Positions 1-8,581 of a DNA stretch of 8,695 nt are shown here, piece after piece (position 1 is the first letter of the stretch; each line of letters starts with the position of its first letter). The notes beneath the pieces are model-generated. The model did no database searches. It was not told where the DNA came from and worked only from the letters and a program-made list of their open reading frames with translations. The translations under genes were made by a program, and so were the position numbers. Source of the stretch: Syntrophaceae bacterium (GTDB lineage Bacteria > Desulfobacterota > Syntrophorhabdia > Syntrophorhabdales > WCHB1-27); contig PLSJ01000252.1 of the NCBI GenBank assembly GCA_003165115.1, positions 237-8,931 of the forward strand, given 5' to 3'.

Positions 1-290
1 GCCAGGTAAACCGAGAGGCGGTAGGCGTCCGTCACCAGCAGAGCACAGAAGAGAAGAAAGAGCAGGGCCATCCAGCTATATCCCACATAGGCCATGACGC
101 GGGCGAGGAGCCCGAAGCCGGCATTTTCCAAAAGATGTATGGCTACGGGTGCGGCTATCATAACGACCATGAAGAGGGCGAGAGGTATGACAACGGCGGG
201 ACCGAAGCCCAGGGCCGTCTTCGCCCTCATGAGAAGGTAGAAATGGAGCAGACTGTAGATAAAGAAGAAAATGGTGAGAAAAAGACCCAT
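1..290 (-). CDS. Integral membrane protein, N-terminal part; probable membrane-anchored metallophosphoesterase (runs off left edge)
   Basis: The visible 96 residues begin MGLFLTIFFFIYSLLHFYLL and are almost entirely hydrophobic. They form about three to four membrane segments (roughly residues 2-20, 31-54, 60-75 and 73-90) separated by short basic or polar links such as RAKTAL and LLENAGF. This layout resembles the membrane N-terminus of bacterial metallophosphoesterases whose catalytic domain follows the last helix. That domain would lie beyond base 1, so no metal-binding motif can be checked and the family call rests on remembered resemblance. The start is uncertain: ATG at 290 has no Shine-Dalgarno, whereas an in-frame TTG at 311 (adding seven residues) has GAGG four bases upstream, after an in-frame stop. 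The gene is divergent from the cyclophilin-like gene. The membrane-protein call is firm; the enzyme call is tentative. Confidence 0.5.
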   Translation of the reverse strand, partial: MGLFLTIFFFIYSLLHFYLLMRAKTALGFGPAVVIPLALFMVVMIAAPVAIHLLENAGFGLLARVMAYVGYSWMALLFLLFCALLVTDAYRLSVYL

Positions 291-388
291 GACACATATT
301 ATGGGCCGCAACGCACCTCATTGCCAAGGATTTGATCGCTTTTCTCCACTTTTACGGCGCCCGTGCTGCTCTGGAGAGCACTTTTCTC

Positions 389-417
389 TTGTGAAGACGC
401 CACAACCGTCTTATATT
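389..417 (+). promoter_or_regulatory. Sigma70-type promoter for the cyclophilin-like gene
   Basis: TTGTGA (389-394) and TATATT (412-417) are separated by exactly 17 bases and end 24 bases before the ATG at 442. A bulged hairpin-forming dyad (GTGCT...AGCAC, 363-381) sits just upstream of the -35 box and could be an operator. This is a sequence match only. Confidence 0.55.
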
Positions 418-441
418 TAGAGACAAACCCTTGGAGTTACA

Positions 442-822
442 ATGCCGACACCTGTAAGGATCACGGTGGGGGACGTACCGGTCGAAGCGGAATTCTTCGA
501 TACGGCTTGCGCGAAGCAGGTCGTCGACGCACTTCCGCTGGAGACGCGCCCGGAACCGTGGGGAGATGAATTCTACTTCGAGGTCCCCGTGTCGTGCCCT
601 CTCGACGAAACAGCCACGTCCCGCGTGGCAGTCGGTGATATCGGCTATTGGCCGCCCGGTTCAGCGCTCGCCCTTTTTTTTGGTCCGACACCCTTAAGCC
701 GGGGACCCGAGCCTGTGCCCGCAAGTGAGGTGAATCTGATAGGTCGCATCACGAGCGACCCGGCAGCGCTGAGAAGGGCGAAAGGCGCGGCGCTTATCAC
801 GATCGAAAGGGTTGCCCGTTGA
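442..822 (+). CDS. Cyclophilin-like-fold protein (PF04126/DUF369, TM1367-like)
   Basis: This 126-residue protein matches the family of small single-domain bacterial and archaeal proteins that have a cyclophilin-type beta barrel but no established peptidyl-prolyl isomerase activity. The recognisable blocks are WGDEFYFEVPV (about 40-50), the GDIGYWPPGSALALFFGPTP segment (about 65-84) and NLIGRI (about 97-102). Length is normal for the family and there is no signal peptide, so it should be cytoplasmic. The start is supported by GGAG at 433-436, five bases before the ATG, and by a good promoter just upstream. It is divergent from the membrane-protein gene, and 159 bases separate it from the next plus-strand gene. 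I cannot assign a substrate or physiological role from sequence or context. Confidence 0.75.
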   Translation: MPTPVRITVGDVPVEAEFFDTACAKQVVDALPLETRPEPWGDEFYFEVPVSCPLDETATSRVAVGDIGYWPPGSALALFFGPTPLSRGPEPVPASEVNLIGRITSDPAALRRAKGAALITIERVAR

Positions 823-867
823 AAGAGAAGATCGTCTCAAGCGGTATACATTAAGGAGACGCTGACG

Positions 868-904
868 GTGCGGATGTCCGCCTGTAGACGGCGGGTGCCC
901 GCAC
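868..904 (+). promoter_or_regulatory. Nested hairpin in the leader of the histone-like gene
   Basis: An outer stem GTGCGG (868-873) / CCGCAC (899-904) encloses an inner stem CCGCC (878-882) / GGCGG (890-894), with a symmetric 4x4 internal loop and a 7-base apical loop. No T-tract follows, so it is not a standard intrinsic terminator. It lies in the 159-base gap before the histone-like gene and could be an RNA regulatory or processing structure. The function is unknown. Confidence 0.35.
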
Positions 905-929
905 TGGTGTTTACGGACGACGACAAGGG

Positions 930-942
930 TTAGGCGAACCGA
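930..942 (+). repeat. Left arm of a 13-bp perfect inverted repeat flanking the histone-like gene
   Basis: TTAGGCGAACCGA here is the exact reverse complement of 1331-1343. It lies 39 bases upstream of the start codon at 982. No flanking target-site duplication is visible. Confidence 0.7.
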
Positions 943-981
943 GCAGGACAAAAAAGCGACCGGGAGGGGGGTGATAAGAGA

Positions 982-1320
982 ATGGCAAAGACGACACCGA
1001 AGGCAAAAACAGCGCCGGCAAAGGCCGCAAAACCGGCAGAGTCGAAGGGCATGAAGGAAGCAGCGAAACCGGCGAAGAAGGCAGCCACAAAAACAGCAGC
1101 GAAACCGGCGGCAAAGGCGGCAGCGGCACCAGCGAAACCCGCCGCAAAAACGGCGAAAGCACCGTCGAAGACCGCCAAGTCCAGAACGGCCAGGGCAGGC
1201 AAAGGGGACCGGCTTTCCTGCGAAGTCTGCGGGCTTGTTGTGTCAGTCGATGAAACCTGCGGTTGCGCAGAGGCATGTGATATCATCTGCTGCGGACAGC
1301 AGATGCAGCCCAGGAAGTAA
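982..1320 (+). CDS. Histone H1-like Lys/Ala/Pro tail fused to a desulforedoxin-like cysteine knuckle
   Basis: This 112-residue protein has two parts. Residues 1-73 are low-complexity Lys/Ala/Pro sequence with about 18 lysines and repeated AAKPA/AKKA/AKTA units. This is the composition of histone H1 tails and chlamydial Hc1/Hc2 or AlgP-type DNA-binding tails, so nonspecific DNA binding is likely. Residues 76-112 carry C80-x2-C83-G-L-V-V and a downstream C103-C104-G-x-x-M. These are the hallmarks of desulforedoxin and the desulfoferrodoxin N-terminus, where CxxC plus CC bind one iron. Three further cysteines (C93, C95, C99) sit between the pairs and lengthen the loop. The domain could bind Fe or Zn; sequence alone does not decide. 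The start follows a GGGAGGGGGGTG purine tract. No function is established for this fusion, and regulation is unknown apart from the flanking inverted repeat. Confidence 0.8.
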   Translation: MAKTTPKAKTAPAKAAKPAESKGMKEAAKPAKKAATKTAAKPAAKAAAAPAKPAAKTAKAPSKTAKSRTARAGKGDRLSCEVCGLVVSVDETCGCAEACDIICCGQQMQPRK

Positions 1321-1330
1321 GTTTTCGGAA

Positions 1331-1343
1331 TCGGTTCGCCTAA
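1331..1343 (-). repeat. Right arm of the 13-bp inverted repeat, followed by a T-rich tract
   Basis: TCGGTTCGCCTAA is the exact reverse complement of 930-942. It begins 10 bases after the stop codon of the histone-like gene and runs straight into TTTTTCTTTTTT (1344-1355). A transcript starting upstream of 930 could pair both arms, and the U-rich tract would then follow the stem as in an unusually long-range terminator. This pairing is inference. Confidence 0.65.
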
Positions 1344-1423
1344 TTTTTCTTTTTTGTTTCCGGACGTCCCTTCGAGCCGCGTGGTGAGGCTCAAAGGTGA
1401 GGGATAACGGAAAGAGGGTATAC

Positions 1424-1969
1424 ATGAGCGATAACCAGCTTATCACAGGTGTTGAGAGCCTTCTTGTGATCATCGACATGCAGGAAAGGCTCGTGCCCGC
1501 AATGGCCGAAGCCGAGAGACTCACGGCGAATATGAAACGCCTCCTTGGCCTCGCGGCGGTCATAGGTCTTCCCGTGATCGTCACGGAGCAGGAAAAGCTG
1601 GGCCCGACGGTAAGAGAGATCGGCGAGAAAGTCGCCTCTCCAAAGCCCATCTCAAAAAGCACTTTCGACTGCTTCCTGACCGAGGCATTTGCCGCGCGCG
1701 TCGAAGAGACGGCGCGGAACACCCTGATCATCGCCGGCATCGAGGCGCACATCTGCGTGGCTCAGACCGCCCTCTCCGGCCATCCCCGATTCCGTATCCA
1801 CGTCGTCGCCGACGCCGTGGCTTCCCGCTCACCCGCTAACGTCTCCGTGGCCCTCGACCGGATGCGGGCGGCCGGCATCACCATCACCTCCACGGAGATG
1901 GTGATCTACGAGCTGCTTCGGAAAGCGGGTACCGCGGAATTCAAGGCAATGCTTCCCCTCATCAAGTGA
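1424..1969 (+). CDS. Isochorismatase-family cysteine hydrolase
   Basis: This 181-residue cytoplasmic enzyme has the isochorismatase-like hydrolase fold. The family triad is present: D18 in LLVIIDMQERL, K78 in PISKSTFDCF and C111 in the GIEAHICVAQTAL block. That last block is close to the YcaC-like subgroup, whose natural substrates are mostly unknown. Family members hydrolyse amides or vinyl ethers such as nicotinamide, N-carbamoyl compounds or isochorismate; I cannot choose among them, and no nicotinamidase metal-site pattern is obvious. I chose the ATG at 1424 because AGAGGG lies five bases upstream. A GTG at 1397 would add nine residues (RDNGKRVY...) unlike the family. It ends only five bases before the stop of the convergent phosphatase gene, with no terminator between them. 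Confidence 0.85.
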   Translation: MSDNQLITGVESLLVIIDMQERLVPAMAEAERLTANMKRLLGLAAVIGLPVIVTEQEKLGPTVREIGEKVASPKPISKSTFDCFLTEAFAARVEETARNTLIIAGIEAHICVAQTALSGHPRFRIHVVADAVASRSPANVSVALDRMRAAGITITSTEMVIYELLRKAGTAEFKAMLPLIK

Positions 1970-1974
1970 TACCG

Positions 1975-2877
1975 TCACGTCGCGGAAAAGGCCCGGTCGA
2001 GCACCCGTGAGACGTGCAGGCGCTCCCGCTCGCACCGTGCCGTATAAGCCTTCAGGTCAAGGACGACCACGGTAATGTTGTCCATGCTTCCCCGTTCCGT
2101 GGCCCTGGTTTGGAGCCGGTTTGCCGCCTCGCCCGGTCCCGCCGCGTTCCGCGCGATAGCCACCGCTTCTTCCGAGGTGAGCACATCCCAAAGCCCGTCG
2201 CAGGCAATGATCGCCAGATCGTTTCCCCTGCCGAGAACCCCTTCGGCTATCCTGGGCTCGGCCGTCAGATAGGGCTTGAGGGGGGCATCCCCAAGAGAGC
2301 GGCTCATGGAAAGCAATCCCTGCACCCGCGGCACGTCATAGGATACGACCCTGCCGCCTAGGCCCTCGATCCTTGCCCTTTCGGCAGGGAGATCGGGCTT
2401 GTGGTCGACGGTGAGATTGAGAACCCCGGCTCCATCCCCGATTACGATCCGGACGTCGCCGGCATTTGCCGCAAGGAACCTGCCTTCACGCAGATAGAGC
2501 GTGCCCACCGCGGTCCCGCTTGTGGTCCGGGCGACGATATACCGGTCCGTCGCCAGATACGCGTCCCGTAAGTCCTCGGGGGTAAACCCTCTCCCGGCTG
2601 TCTTCCCGCAGGCCGCGCCTTCTCCGTGCAGGAAGCAGGGCGTGAGCATTTCAGCGGCAATCGCCGCGGCGAGCGAGCCTGAATGCCCGTCGCAGACTTC
2701 GGCGCTGAAGACCCCGCACCCCTCGTCGTCCCGCACCGCATGGGCATCCTCCATTTCGCTGCGAAAGCCGATGGTCTCCGCCATGCCGTAGGGGATGTCC
2801 ATCATTCCCTTCCCTCGTGTCACGCGAACGTGTCTTGCTTCTCCATCTATTTTAGTACCCGGACCGGCAGAGGTCAC
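1975..2877 (-). CDS. PP2C/PPM-family serine/threonine protein phosphatase, eukaryotic-like motifs
   Basis: This 300-residue protein is a metal-dependent protein Ser/Thr phosphatase. All core PPM motifs are present in order: R39-SEMEDAH (metal acid D44), CDGHSG with D63, SGTAVGTLYL (120-129), NAGDVR (138-143), DHKPD (158-162), SRSLGD (192-197), ACDGLWDV with D227 and SMDNITVVV with D266 and N267. The RxEMEDAH, DHKP and CDGxWDV forms resemble metazoan PPM1A more than typical bacterial PrpC/Stp1 enzymes. There is no membrane segment or extra sensor domain. The GTG start is favoured by GGAGGT (2883-2888) five bases upstream. An internal ATG at 2805 with a GAGGGAAGGGA tract is the alternative and would remove 24 residues of no known domain. 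The gene follows the chemoreceptor gene by 23 bases on the same strand, so they are probably co-transcribed. No partner kinase is in the window. Confidence 0.9.
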   Translation of the reverse strand: MTSAGPGTKIDGEARHVRVTRGKGMMDIPYGMAETIGFRSEMEDAHAVRDDEGCGVFSAEVCDGHSGSLAAAIAAEMLTPCFLHGEGAACGKTAGRGFTPEDLRDAYLATDRYIVARTTSGTAVGTLYLREGRFLAANAGDVRIVIGDGAGVLNLTVDHKPDLPAERARIEGLGGRVVSYDVPRVQGLLSMSRSLGDAPLKPYLTAEPRIAEGVLGRGNDLAIIACDGLWDVLTSEEAVAIARNAAGPGEAANRLQTRATERGSMDNITVVVLDLKAYTARCERERLHVSRVLDRAFSAT

Positions 2878-2882
2878 GGCCC

Positions 2883-2888
2883 ACCTCC
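2883..2888 (-). promoter_or_regulatory. Strong Shine-Dalgarno deciding the GTG start of the phosphatase
   Basis: On the minus strand the sequence reads GGAGGT followed by GGGCC and then GTG, giving a near-consensus ribosome site at 5-base spacing. It lies between the chemoreceptor stop and the phosphatase start. Confidence 0.6.
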
Positions 2889-2900
2889 CCTCGGGAGCCC

Positions 2901-4535
2901 CTAAACTTTGAAGCTCTGAACGGCTGTCTCCAGATTCCTTGCGAGTCCCGACAGACCGTTGGCTGCTCCCGATATTTCCTCGGAGGAAGAGAAAGTCTCT
3001 TTCGTCACGTCCGAGATGTGGTTTATGTCTCTGCTGATCTCCTCCGTGGTGGCACTCATTTCCTCGATGGCGCTCGCTATCTGGTGGACCTCATTATAGA
3101 GGCTGTCGATGCTCGAAATGATGTGGTCCAGGGCGGCCGACGCCTGCGAGGAATACTCGACCCCCGTAACCACTTTGCCTTTCGCCCTGTCCATGGATTC
3201 AACCGTTTTTTGCACGCCGACCCTGATGGTGTTTATCATGTCGCCTATCTCCGTGGTGGAGGAAGACGTCCGCTCGGCCAATTTCTTCACCTCATCGGCC
3301 ACCACGGCGAATCCCCTTCCATGCTCCCCCGCCCTCGCCGCTTCGATGGCGGCGTTAAGGGCAAGGAGGTTGGTCTGGTCGGCAATCTCGGTGATTGCCA
3401 CCACAATATCGCCTATCTTTTCGGATTCTTTACCCAACTCCCTCACGAACCCCATCGCCGTCTCCACGGTCTCGGCAATAATGTTCACTTCCTTTATGGC
3501 CTTGTCCACCACTTCCTGCCCGCCCTTGGCCACCTTAACCGCGCCACTGGCGGATTCTGCGACGGCGGCGGAATTCCTGGCTATGTCTTCAGAAGCCTGG
3601 CTCATCTCCGTGGAACCCGTTGCCACCTGCGATGCCCGTTCGACCTGTTCCGTGGCACCTTTCGACAATTGCTCCGCGGACACGCTCAACTGGGCGCTCG
3701 CCGATGCCACACTCGTGGAAGAGGAGGTAACCTCCTTGAGGATATGGCCGAGGTTCGAGCTCATGGCCTGCATCGACGTGGCGAAGATCCCCATCTCGTC
3801 CTTCCTGTTCAAGGCATGCGCGGACACAGCCACGGAAAAGTCTCCCTTGGCCATCAGGTCTATGTGAGCGGAAGAGCGGCTGATGGGTATCGTGATGCTG
3901 CGGGTGATGGCACGCGACAAGGATATGCCTATCAAGAGCGTCACGACGCCGAGCGCCACGAAGACGACGCGGAACGTCAAGGAACGGCTCTTTGCCTCCT
4001 CGCAGCGGTACTGAAGACGCCCCTCGTTGTAACCGACTATATCGTCGGCGGCCTTGTTATAGCCCCCCGCGAATTCGATCATCTCCCCATATCTGTTTGC
4101 CGCCTCCCTGACGTTTCCTCCCAGGGCAAGCTCGATGACGCTATCGCTTACTTTCCTGCCTTTCGTGACATTTTCTTTGAGGTGTGTGATGAGCTGCTTT
4201 CCCTCCGGGTTGATCTCGATCGATTCCAGCGTATCGACAGAGTTTTTGTACGCTGCCCTCTTCTCGTCGACTTTTTCCTTTGCCTCTTTCCGGGCAGCAC
4301 TGTCCTGGGTAGTAACGATCTTTCCCACGAGATAGGTGATGTCCGCGAGGCTCGCCCTCGCGATGTTCGCTTGCTTTATTTTGGCGTTGTTCACTTTCAC
4401 CACCCGCTCGAAGGTCCCGTCCATGAAATTCAGATATAACAGCCCCGCAACGACAACTATCATGGTCAGGGACAGAATGATGCCGAATCCGATTGCAAGC
4501 CTGCGTCCTATCCTCACATCCGTAAATAGCCTCAT
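2901..4535 (-). CDS. Methyl-accepting chemotaxis protein (4HB sensor, HAMP, MCP signalling domain)
   Basis: This 544-residue inner-membrane chemoreceptor has the standard layout: TM1 at about 13-36, a periplasmic helical domain at about 37-187 (four-helix-bundle type), TM2 at about 188-209, HAMP at about 210-262 and a long cytoplasmic coiled coil. The highly conserved hairpin tip that contacts CheA/CheW is clear around 383-416 ([18 protein letters not shown], then [11 protein letters not shown]). The protein ends QSFKV without a CheR/CheB-tethering NWETF-type pentapeptide. The ligand is unknown. The start ATG at 4535 has GGAG six bases upstream (4542-4545). An in-frame ATG at 4610 would add 25 residues with no ribosome site and sits inside the leader. 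A sigma28-like promoter lies upstream, and the phosphatase gene follows in the same direction. Confidence 0.95.
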   Translation of the reverse strand: MRLFTDVRIGRRLAIGFGIILSLTMIVVVAGLLYLNFMDGTFERVVKVNNAKIKQANIARASLADITYLVGKIVTTQDSAARKEAKEKVDEKRAAYKNSVDTLESIEINPEGKQLITHLKENVTKGRKVSDSVIELALGGNVREAANRYGEMIEFAGGYNKAADDIVGYNEGRLQYRCEEAKSRSLTFRVVFVALGVVTLLIGISLSRAITRSITIPISRSSAHIDLMAKGDFSVAVSAHALNRKDEMGIFATSMQAMSSNLGHILKEVTSSSTSVASASAQLSVSAEQLSKGATEQVERASQVATGSTEMSQASEDIARNSAAVAESASGAVKVAKGGQEVVDKAIKEVNIIAETVETAMGFVRELGKESEKIGDIVVAITEIADQTNLLALNAAIEAARAGEHGRGFAVVADEVKKLAERTSSSTTEIGDMINTIRVGVQKTVESMDRAKGKVVTGVEYSSQASAALDHIISSIDSLYNEVHQIASAIEEMSATTEEISRDINHISDVTKETFSSSEEISGAANGLSGLARNLETAVQSFKV

Positions 4536-4598
4536 GGTCAGCTCCTTTGATAGTTTGATAAATGAGAACGAAAAAAGATGAGTAACGCGGTGGTCATG

Positions 4599-4627
4599 AC
4601 CGGCACACAAACCGGTTGGCTCACCGG
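4599..4627. repeat. Three ACCGG units at exact 12-base intervals
   Basis: ACCGG occurs at 4599-4603, 4611-4615 and 4623-4627, inside the transcribed leader of the chemoreceptor (read there as CCGGT). The bases between units are not conserved. This could be protein binding on one DNA face, an RNA element, or chance. Confidence 0.3.
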
Positions 4628-4713
4628 ATAGAAGTTCTTGGTCTTCCGCATCCGGAAAATCTCCTCACTGCTTTTTCGACGGGCATGATGCGATCACAAG
4701 GTGTGTTCTTAAG

Positions 4714-4741
4714 TTATCAGCCCGAAGGCCTTTTTGCTTTA
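4714..4741 (-). promoter_or_regulatory. Sigma28 (FliA)-type promoter for the chemoreceptor-phosphatase pair
   Basis: On the minus strand TAAA (4741-4738) is followed after 16 bases by GCTGATAA (4721-4714). The flagellar sigma28 consensus is TAAA-N15-GCCGATAA, so there is one mismatch in the -10 element and one extra spacer base. The downstream gene is a chemoreceptor, a classic sigma28 target. The transcript would start near 4705 and leave a leader of about 170 bases. Confidence 0.6.
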
Positions 4742-4751
4742 CCTCTTCGCA

Positions 4752-4769
4752 GCTAGGACTATTCCTAGC
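4752..4769. promoter_or_regulatory. Perfect dyad upstream of the sigma28-like promoter
   Basis: GCTAGGA-CTAT-TCCTAGC is a perfect 7-base inverted repeat with a 4-base centre. Its centre is about 55 bases upstream of the predicted chemoreceptor transcript start, where a class-I-like activator site would be expected. It shares AGG-N6-CCT with the dyad at 4850-4865. No regulator is identified. Confidence 0.4.
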
Positions 4770-4849
4770 GCCTGCATGATGTGAACGAGCAAAAAACGGG
4801 ATATGCCTCAATGCCATTACATCCGAGAGCGTTCCATGCCTTCGGGGAT

Positions 4850-4865
4850 ACAGGGAATTTCCTGT
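4850..4865. promoter_or_regulatory. Near-perfect dyad upstream of the PAS-LuxR promoter
   Basis: ACAGG-G-AATT-T-CCTGT is a 16-base dyad with 14 symmetric positions. Its centre is about 63 bases upstream of the predicted start near 4921, a typical activator position. It could be an autoregulatory site for the downstream LuxR-type protein, but that is inference. Confidence 0.4.
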
Positions 4866-4885
4866 GGTCCTTTTGATGTTTTGCT

Positions 4886-4914
4886 TTGAGAAAAGAGGCT
4901 GCGTAACGTATAAT
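4886..4914 (+). promoter_or_regulatory. Sigma70-type promoter for the PAS-LuxR regulator
   Basis: TTGAGA (4886-4891) and a perfect TATAAT (4909-4914) are separated by 17 bases. Transcription from near 4921 would give a leader of about 125 bases before the ATG at 5047. Confidence 0.65.
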
Positions 4915-5046
4915 TATGACAAATAACATCGAGGAAAAAGGGTAGCGGCCAGGCCGTCTTCCGCTCCTATCCGAACATCACCGTGAGATACAAGAGAATT
5001 ATGGCGAAGAGAGCCATGCAGAAATGCGCATCCAGGAAATCACTAT

Positions 5047-5646
5047 ATGAGCGGATATGACACCTCATGGAGCGGCCGTGGTCTGGAATGGGACATGGCT
5101 CTTGACGCAACGTCAGTCCTGATCTCCGTTCACGACTCCGAGTATAACCTCTTGAGGATAAACGCGGCCTTTGCCGCCCTGTTGAAAAAGACACAGCAGG
5201 AAATCGTCGGCCGCAAGTGTTACGAGGTTATGCACGGAACGTCGGAACCGCCGGTGCATTGCCCGCATACAAGGGCGCTGAACGAAGGAAGTCATCAGAA
5301 AGCGGAATTCTTTGAGCCCCATCTCGGCCTCATGCTGCAGGTATCCGTCTCCCCTATCTTTGGCGCCGACGGGCGGCTCATTGCCTCGATCCATATCGCC
5401 AAAGACATGGCCCTGACACCGCCGTTGCAGGATGACGTCGCGACACAAGCCCTTACGGGGAGGCAAAAGCAGATATTAAGTCTCTTCTGCAGTGGCAGGG
5501 TGGCAAAAGAAATAGCCTTTCAACTGAAGATTTCCCCGAAGACCGTCGAATATCACAAGTATCGGATGATGAAGAAGTTCCCCGTCCGGTCTCTCTCCGA
5601 ATTGATCACACGCGTCCTGACCCGTCATCCCTCCGCGATTCAGTAG
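5047..5646 (+). CDS. PAS-LuxR single-protein transcriptional regulator
   Basis: This 199-residue soluble regulator has one PAS domain (about residues 15-120) followed by a LuxR/GerE helix-turn-helix (about 136-192: LTGRQKQILSLFCSG...KEIAFQLKISPKTVEYHKYRMMKKF). There is no receiver domain, so the signal is probably sensed directly by the PAS domain rather than received by phosphotransfer. The PAS domain contains C58-YEV-MHG (H63) and PVHCPH (C72, H74). I recall this Cys/His pattern in many PAS domains of anaerobic deltaproteobacteria, where metal or redox sensing is plausible but unproven here. The start has AGGA (5034-5037) nine bases upstream. Its targets are unknown; the divergent chemoreceptor operon and the downstream enolase cluster are the nearest candidates. 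Confidence 0.85.
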   Translation: MSGYDTSWSGRGLEWDMALDATSVLISVHDSEYNLLRINAAFAALLKKTQQEIVGRKCYEVMHGTSEPPVHCPHTRALNEGSHQKAEFFEPHLGLMLQVSVSPIFGADGRLIASIHIAKDMALTPPLQDDVATQALTGRQKQILSLFCSGRVAKEIAFQLKISPKTVEYHKYRMMKKFPVRSLSELITRVLTRHPSAIQ

Positions 5647-5754
5647 CGGGCAAAGACCGGACTGAGCCTGGGGGCGGTTTTGCGGGAGACGACCCGGGAC
5701 ATTGGATACAAACGGATAATCGAGAGAGCGCGCAAACGCCCGTCCACAAAAGGT

Positions 5755-8416
<2,662 letters not shown>

Positions 8417-8420
<4 letters not shown>

Positions 8421-8581
8421 CGGCATGTACCTGCACGTATACGTGCGAGAGAAAGGGGAAATGCTGCGCCTGCGTTGCCTATCACAGGGATAGGCTGGAG
8501 GTGCCCGGCTGTTTCTTCTCGAAAGCTGGGGAAAAGACGTACAACCGCTCGATGCGGAAGCTTCTCGACGACCGCGGGTAG
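8417..8581 (+). CDS. Small cysteine-rich protein, DUF6485-like
   Basis: This 54-residue protein has seven cysteines: C4, C6, C10, C16, C17, C19 and C32, arranged as CxC-x3-C-x5-CCxC followed by Y-H and VPGCFF. This CTCxxxC...CCxCVxYHR...PxCFF pattern with a C-terminal Y-x-RS resembles the DUF6485 family, known mostly from anaerobes and of unknown function. Metal or Fe-S binding is plausible from the cysteine spacing but not shown. The ATG at 8417 overlaps the stop of the LarA-family gene by four bases (ATGA), like the eno junction, so coupled translation is likely. An in-frame ATG at 8393 would add eight residues (MECTEEKN) inside the upstream gene, and neither start has a strong ribosome site. 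Confidence 0.75.

Larger units (their letters stand above)
4536..5046. other. 511-base divergent intergenic region between the chemoreceptor and the PAS-LuxR regulator
   Basis: No convincing gene lies here. The region holds a sigma28-like promoter for the minus-strand chemoreceptor, a sigma70-type promoter for the plus-strand regulator, two dyad sequences near the expected activator distance from each promoter, and three ACCGG units at 12-base intervals in the chemoreceptor leader. Both leaders are long (about 170 and 125 bases). I looked for c-di-GMP riboswitch signatures and found none. Confidence 0.6.

Noticed and set aside
819..850. TTGAAA...TATACA as a promoter for the histone-like gene
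   Set aside because: The spacer is 20 bases, too long for a standard sigma70 promoter, and the -35 overlaps the preceding stop codon.
911..1394. Two minus-strand frames (121 and 154 codons) across the histone-like gene
   Set aside because: Their Ala/Phe- and Leu/Pro-rich translations are what results from reading the Lys/Ala/Pro repeat backwards. The plus frame ends in an ordered cysteine motif and has a ribosome site.
3018..4439. A 473-codon open frame on the plus strand, opposite the chemoreceptor gene
   Set aside because: It is a codon-bias shadow of the MCP gene: the translation is rich in Arg, His, Gly and Leu without any recognisable domain, while the minus strand encodes a complete canonical MCP.
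4714..4740. GCC-CGAA-GGC followed by TTTTT on the plus strand as a terminator
   Set aside because: The stem is only three base pairs, no plus-strand gene precedes it, and the bases are better explained as the minus-strand sigma28-like promoter.
4536..4760. c-di-GMP riboswitch in the long chemoreceptor leader
   Set aside because: The conserved GEMM-I segments are absent. The similar-looking AAAGC...GGCC stretch is part of the sigma28-like promoter and would not be transcribed.
5001..5060. A 19-codon frame overlapping the start of the PAS-LuxR gene, a possible leader peptide
   Set aside because: It has no good ribosome site, no diagnostic codon run, and short frames of this size are expected by chance.
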